Of a stretch of 64,000 nucleotides of DNA, positions 62,249 through 64,000 are shown in pieces. Location: NCBI GenBank assembly GCA_021813905.1, contig JAKAJH010000006.1, positions 21,953 to 85,952 of the forward strand. Reading direction: 5' to 3'. The notes under the pieces were generated by a model. The model was not told the DNA's origin and did not search any database. It was given only the letters and a program-made list of their open reading frames with translations. The number at the start of each line of letters is the position of its first letter. The first letter of the stretch is position 1. A program made the translations under genes and the position numbers. This DNA comes from Bacteroidota bacterium. GTDB lineage: Bacteria; Bacteroidota; Ignavibacteria; UBA10030.

Positions 62249-62330
62249 TTTGAAACCTTGTGAATTGTTGATACATTTGCAGCGCAACTCAACTGTCCAC
62301 ATTCTCAGTCCCACCTGCGGGGCCACACCG

Positions 62331-63914
62331 ATGGAAAGAGTTACGAAGCAATCTCTGTTTGGAGAGCTCGACTTCCAGCGACTCCACCTTAATCCAAGCT
62401 TCAAGGAAGACAGTGTACGCGAAGTTATCGTTCTTCCTCTACTGATGGCGCTAGGCTACAGCCAAGCAAACATTATAAGAAGCATGGCTCTGAAGCATCC
62501 ATTTCTCAGGATCGGTAGCAAGAAGAGACCAATTACCTTAGTTCCGGATTATACACTTCGTGTCGACGGAGTGTACCCTTGGGTGCTCGATGCAAAGACC
62601 ATAACAGAAGCAGTAATGGATGCCGACAATATTGAACAGGTGTATAGTTATTCATCTCATCCAGAGATTCGCAGTACGTACTTCGCCATATGCAATGGAC
62701 TCCAATTTGCGCTCTTTCGAAGAGAGTTCACAAATCAGCCGTTGCTCCTGTTTGAGGTGGACCAACTCGAATTCTACTGGGATAGACTCCGCGCATACGT
62801 TTCACCGGATAGCTTTCATTTTGGCAAGTCCTTCACGTACGAGAACACCGGCGCTTCAATCAAGAATGATGCATCATTTGACTACGCGCACAGGCCTTTA
62901 CTCAATGAAATACCGGTAAAGAAACAACAGGCGAAACGGCATTTCGGTGTGCATGGCTACTTCACAAAACAGTCCTGGAATGTCGTGAGCGAGTACATCA
63001 AGAACTACACGAAACCAGGCGATCTAGTACTCGATCCTTTTGGCGGATCAGGAATCACGCTCGTAGAGGCGTTGATGACGGACAGAAGGGCCATTCACGT
63101 AGATCTAAATCCCATGTCCGTATTTATGACTGAGGGCTTGATTGCCCCGGTGAAGATATCCGAGCTAGTAGATGCCTTTAGCCGCATTAAACAGAAATAC
63201 GAGAAATCCGTACCGCACACAGCAGGCGAGATGAAGAAGGCATTGTCTCAATATTCGTACCCGCATGGCGACAAGCTCCCCAAGGGTTCGGATGTCCGCA
63301 CCGTAGAACAACTATTCACACGCCAACAACTTGCACAACTCGCCCTACTTAAACATCTTATCGCCAAAGAGAAAGATGCTGCAATCCGTAAGTCACTACT
63401 TCTAGCTTTTTCCAGCACCGTCACCAAAATCAACAGAACGTACCACAATTCAGGCCAACGCATTGAGAATGCAGGCGATTGCGCAGCCTTTCGATACTAC
63501 AGATATCGCATTGCCCGAACCGAAGTTCAGCTAGACGTATGGACCAGCTTCGAAACGAAATTCAGAAAACTACTCAATGCAAAACAAGAGATTCAACCAA
63601 AGATAAACACCGAGACAATCGGCAACGCATCGACACTGAAGGCAAGCGCCACCGATTTGCATTGGCTCGCAAATGAAAGTGTCGACTACATCTACACCGA
63701 CCCACCCTATGGTAAGAAGATCCCCTACCTTGATTTGTCTGTCATGTGGAACGCTTGGCTGGACCTGAAGGTTACTCGAAAAGATCGCCAGTTGGAAGCC
63801 ATAGAAGGTGGTGACGACGGCAAGACAAAATTCGAGTATAACTCGTTGATGGCTGCAAGCATACGGGAGATGTATATATTGCCCCCCACGACGATGAGAC
63901 AGCCAGGAGGTTGA
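62331..63914 (+). CDS. Fused PD-(D/E)xK-like nuclease domain plus DNA methyltransferase, probably 3'-truncated
   Basis: ITLVPDYTLRVDGVYPWVLDAKT (PD...DxK, HsdR_N-like); VLDPFGGSGITLVEAL; YIYTDPPYGKKIPYLDLSVMWNAWL; start MERVTKQSLF. Confidence 0.75.
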   Translation: MERVTKQSLFGELDFQRLHLNPSFKEDSVREVIVLPLLMALGYSQANIIRSMALKHPFLRIGSKKRPITLVPDYTLRVDGVYPWVLDAKTITEAVMDADNIEQVYSYSSHPEIRSTYFAICNGLQFALFRREFTNQPLLLFEVDQLEFYWDRLRAYVSPDSFHFGKSFTYENTGASIKNDASFDYAHRPLLNEIPVKKQQAKRHFGVHGYFTKQSWNVVSEYIKNYTKPGDLVLDPFGGSGITLVEALMTDRRAIHVDLNPMSVFMTEGLIAPVKISELVDAFSRIKQKYEKSVPHTAGEMKKALSQYSYPHGDKLPKGSDVRTVEQLFTRQQLAQLALLKHLIAKEKDAAIRKSLLLAFSSTVTKINRTYHNSGQRIENAGDCAAFRYYRYRIARTEVQLDVWTSFETKFRKLLNAKQEIQPKINTETIGNASTLKASATDLHWLANESVDYIYTDPPYGKKIPYLDLSVMWNAWLDLKVTRKDRQLEAIEGGDDGKTKFEYNSLMAASIREMYILPPTTMRQPGG

Positions 63915-64000
63915 GAGAATAAGAGAATTCGTCATTGCGAAAATGGTATCTGGTTCTCATACTACCAACATCACCAATGGGAGAACCGGACCATGCCACA

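Overview
High-GC bacterial chromosomal window, probably from the Bacteroidota/Chlorobi (FCB) group. This is inferred from T9SS-type C-termini, S46/S9 peptidases, hpnC/hpnD and the mreBCD-PBP2-RodA cluster. About 50 protein genes can be supported; no rRNA, tRNA or CRISPR was recognised. Most of 1-34.5 kb is on the minus strand. Recognisable blocks: hpnC/hpnD; a secreted WD40-caspase / DUF4384 / CHASE2-adenylate cyclase operon; rarA, ftsB-like, ddl; bifunctional homocysteine methyltransferase/MTHFR; lysA, DUF1611, M50; xerD; ligA, rodZ-like, hybrid histidine kinase, response regulator; S46 peptidase; purN-purH; mreBCD-mrdA-mrdB; ECF sigma/anti-sigma; S9 peptidase; and a terminal AT-richer segment with a fused PD-(D/E)xK-like/DNA methyltransferase gene that looks interrupted at its 3' end. 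The most unusual signal is non-coding: degenerate 7-bp or 8-bp period tandem arrays that start within about 2-12 nt of a stop codon and read away from it, seen at seven gene ends plus one weaker case. Other points of interest are a decayed T9SS-type gene (frameshifts plus an in-frame TGA), an IS256-family transposase relic overlapping a possible 36-aa membrane ORF, and an unlisted 40-aa single-TM ORF. All family assignments come from reading motifs in the translations; no database search was run.
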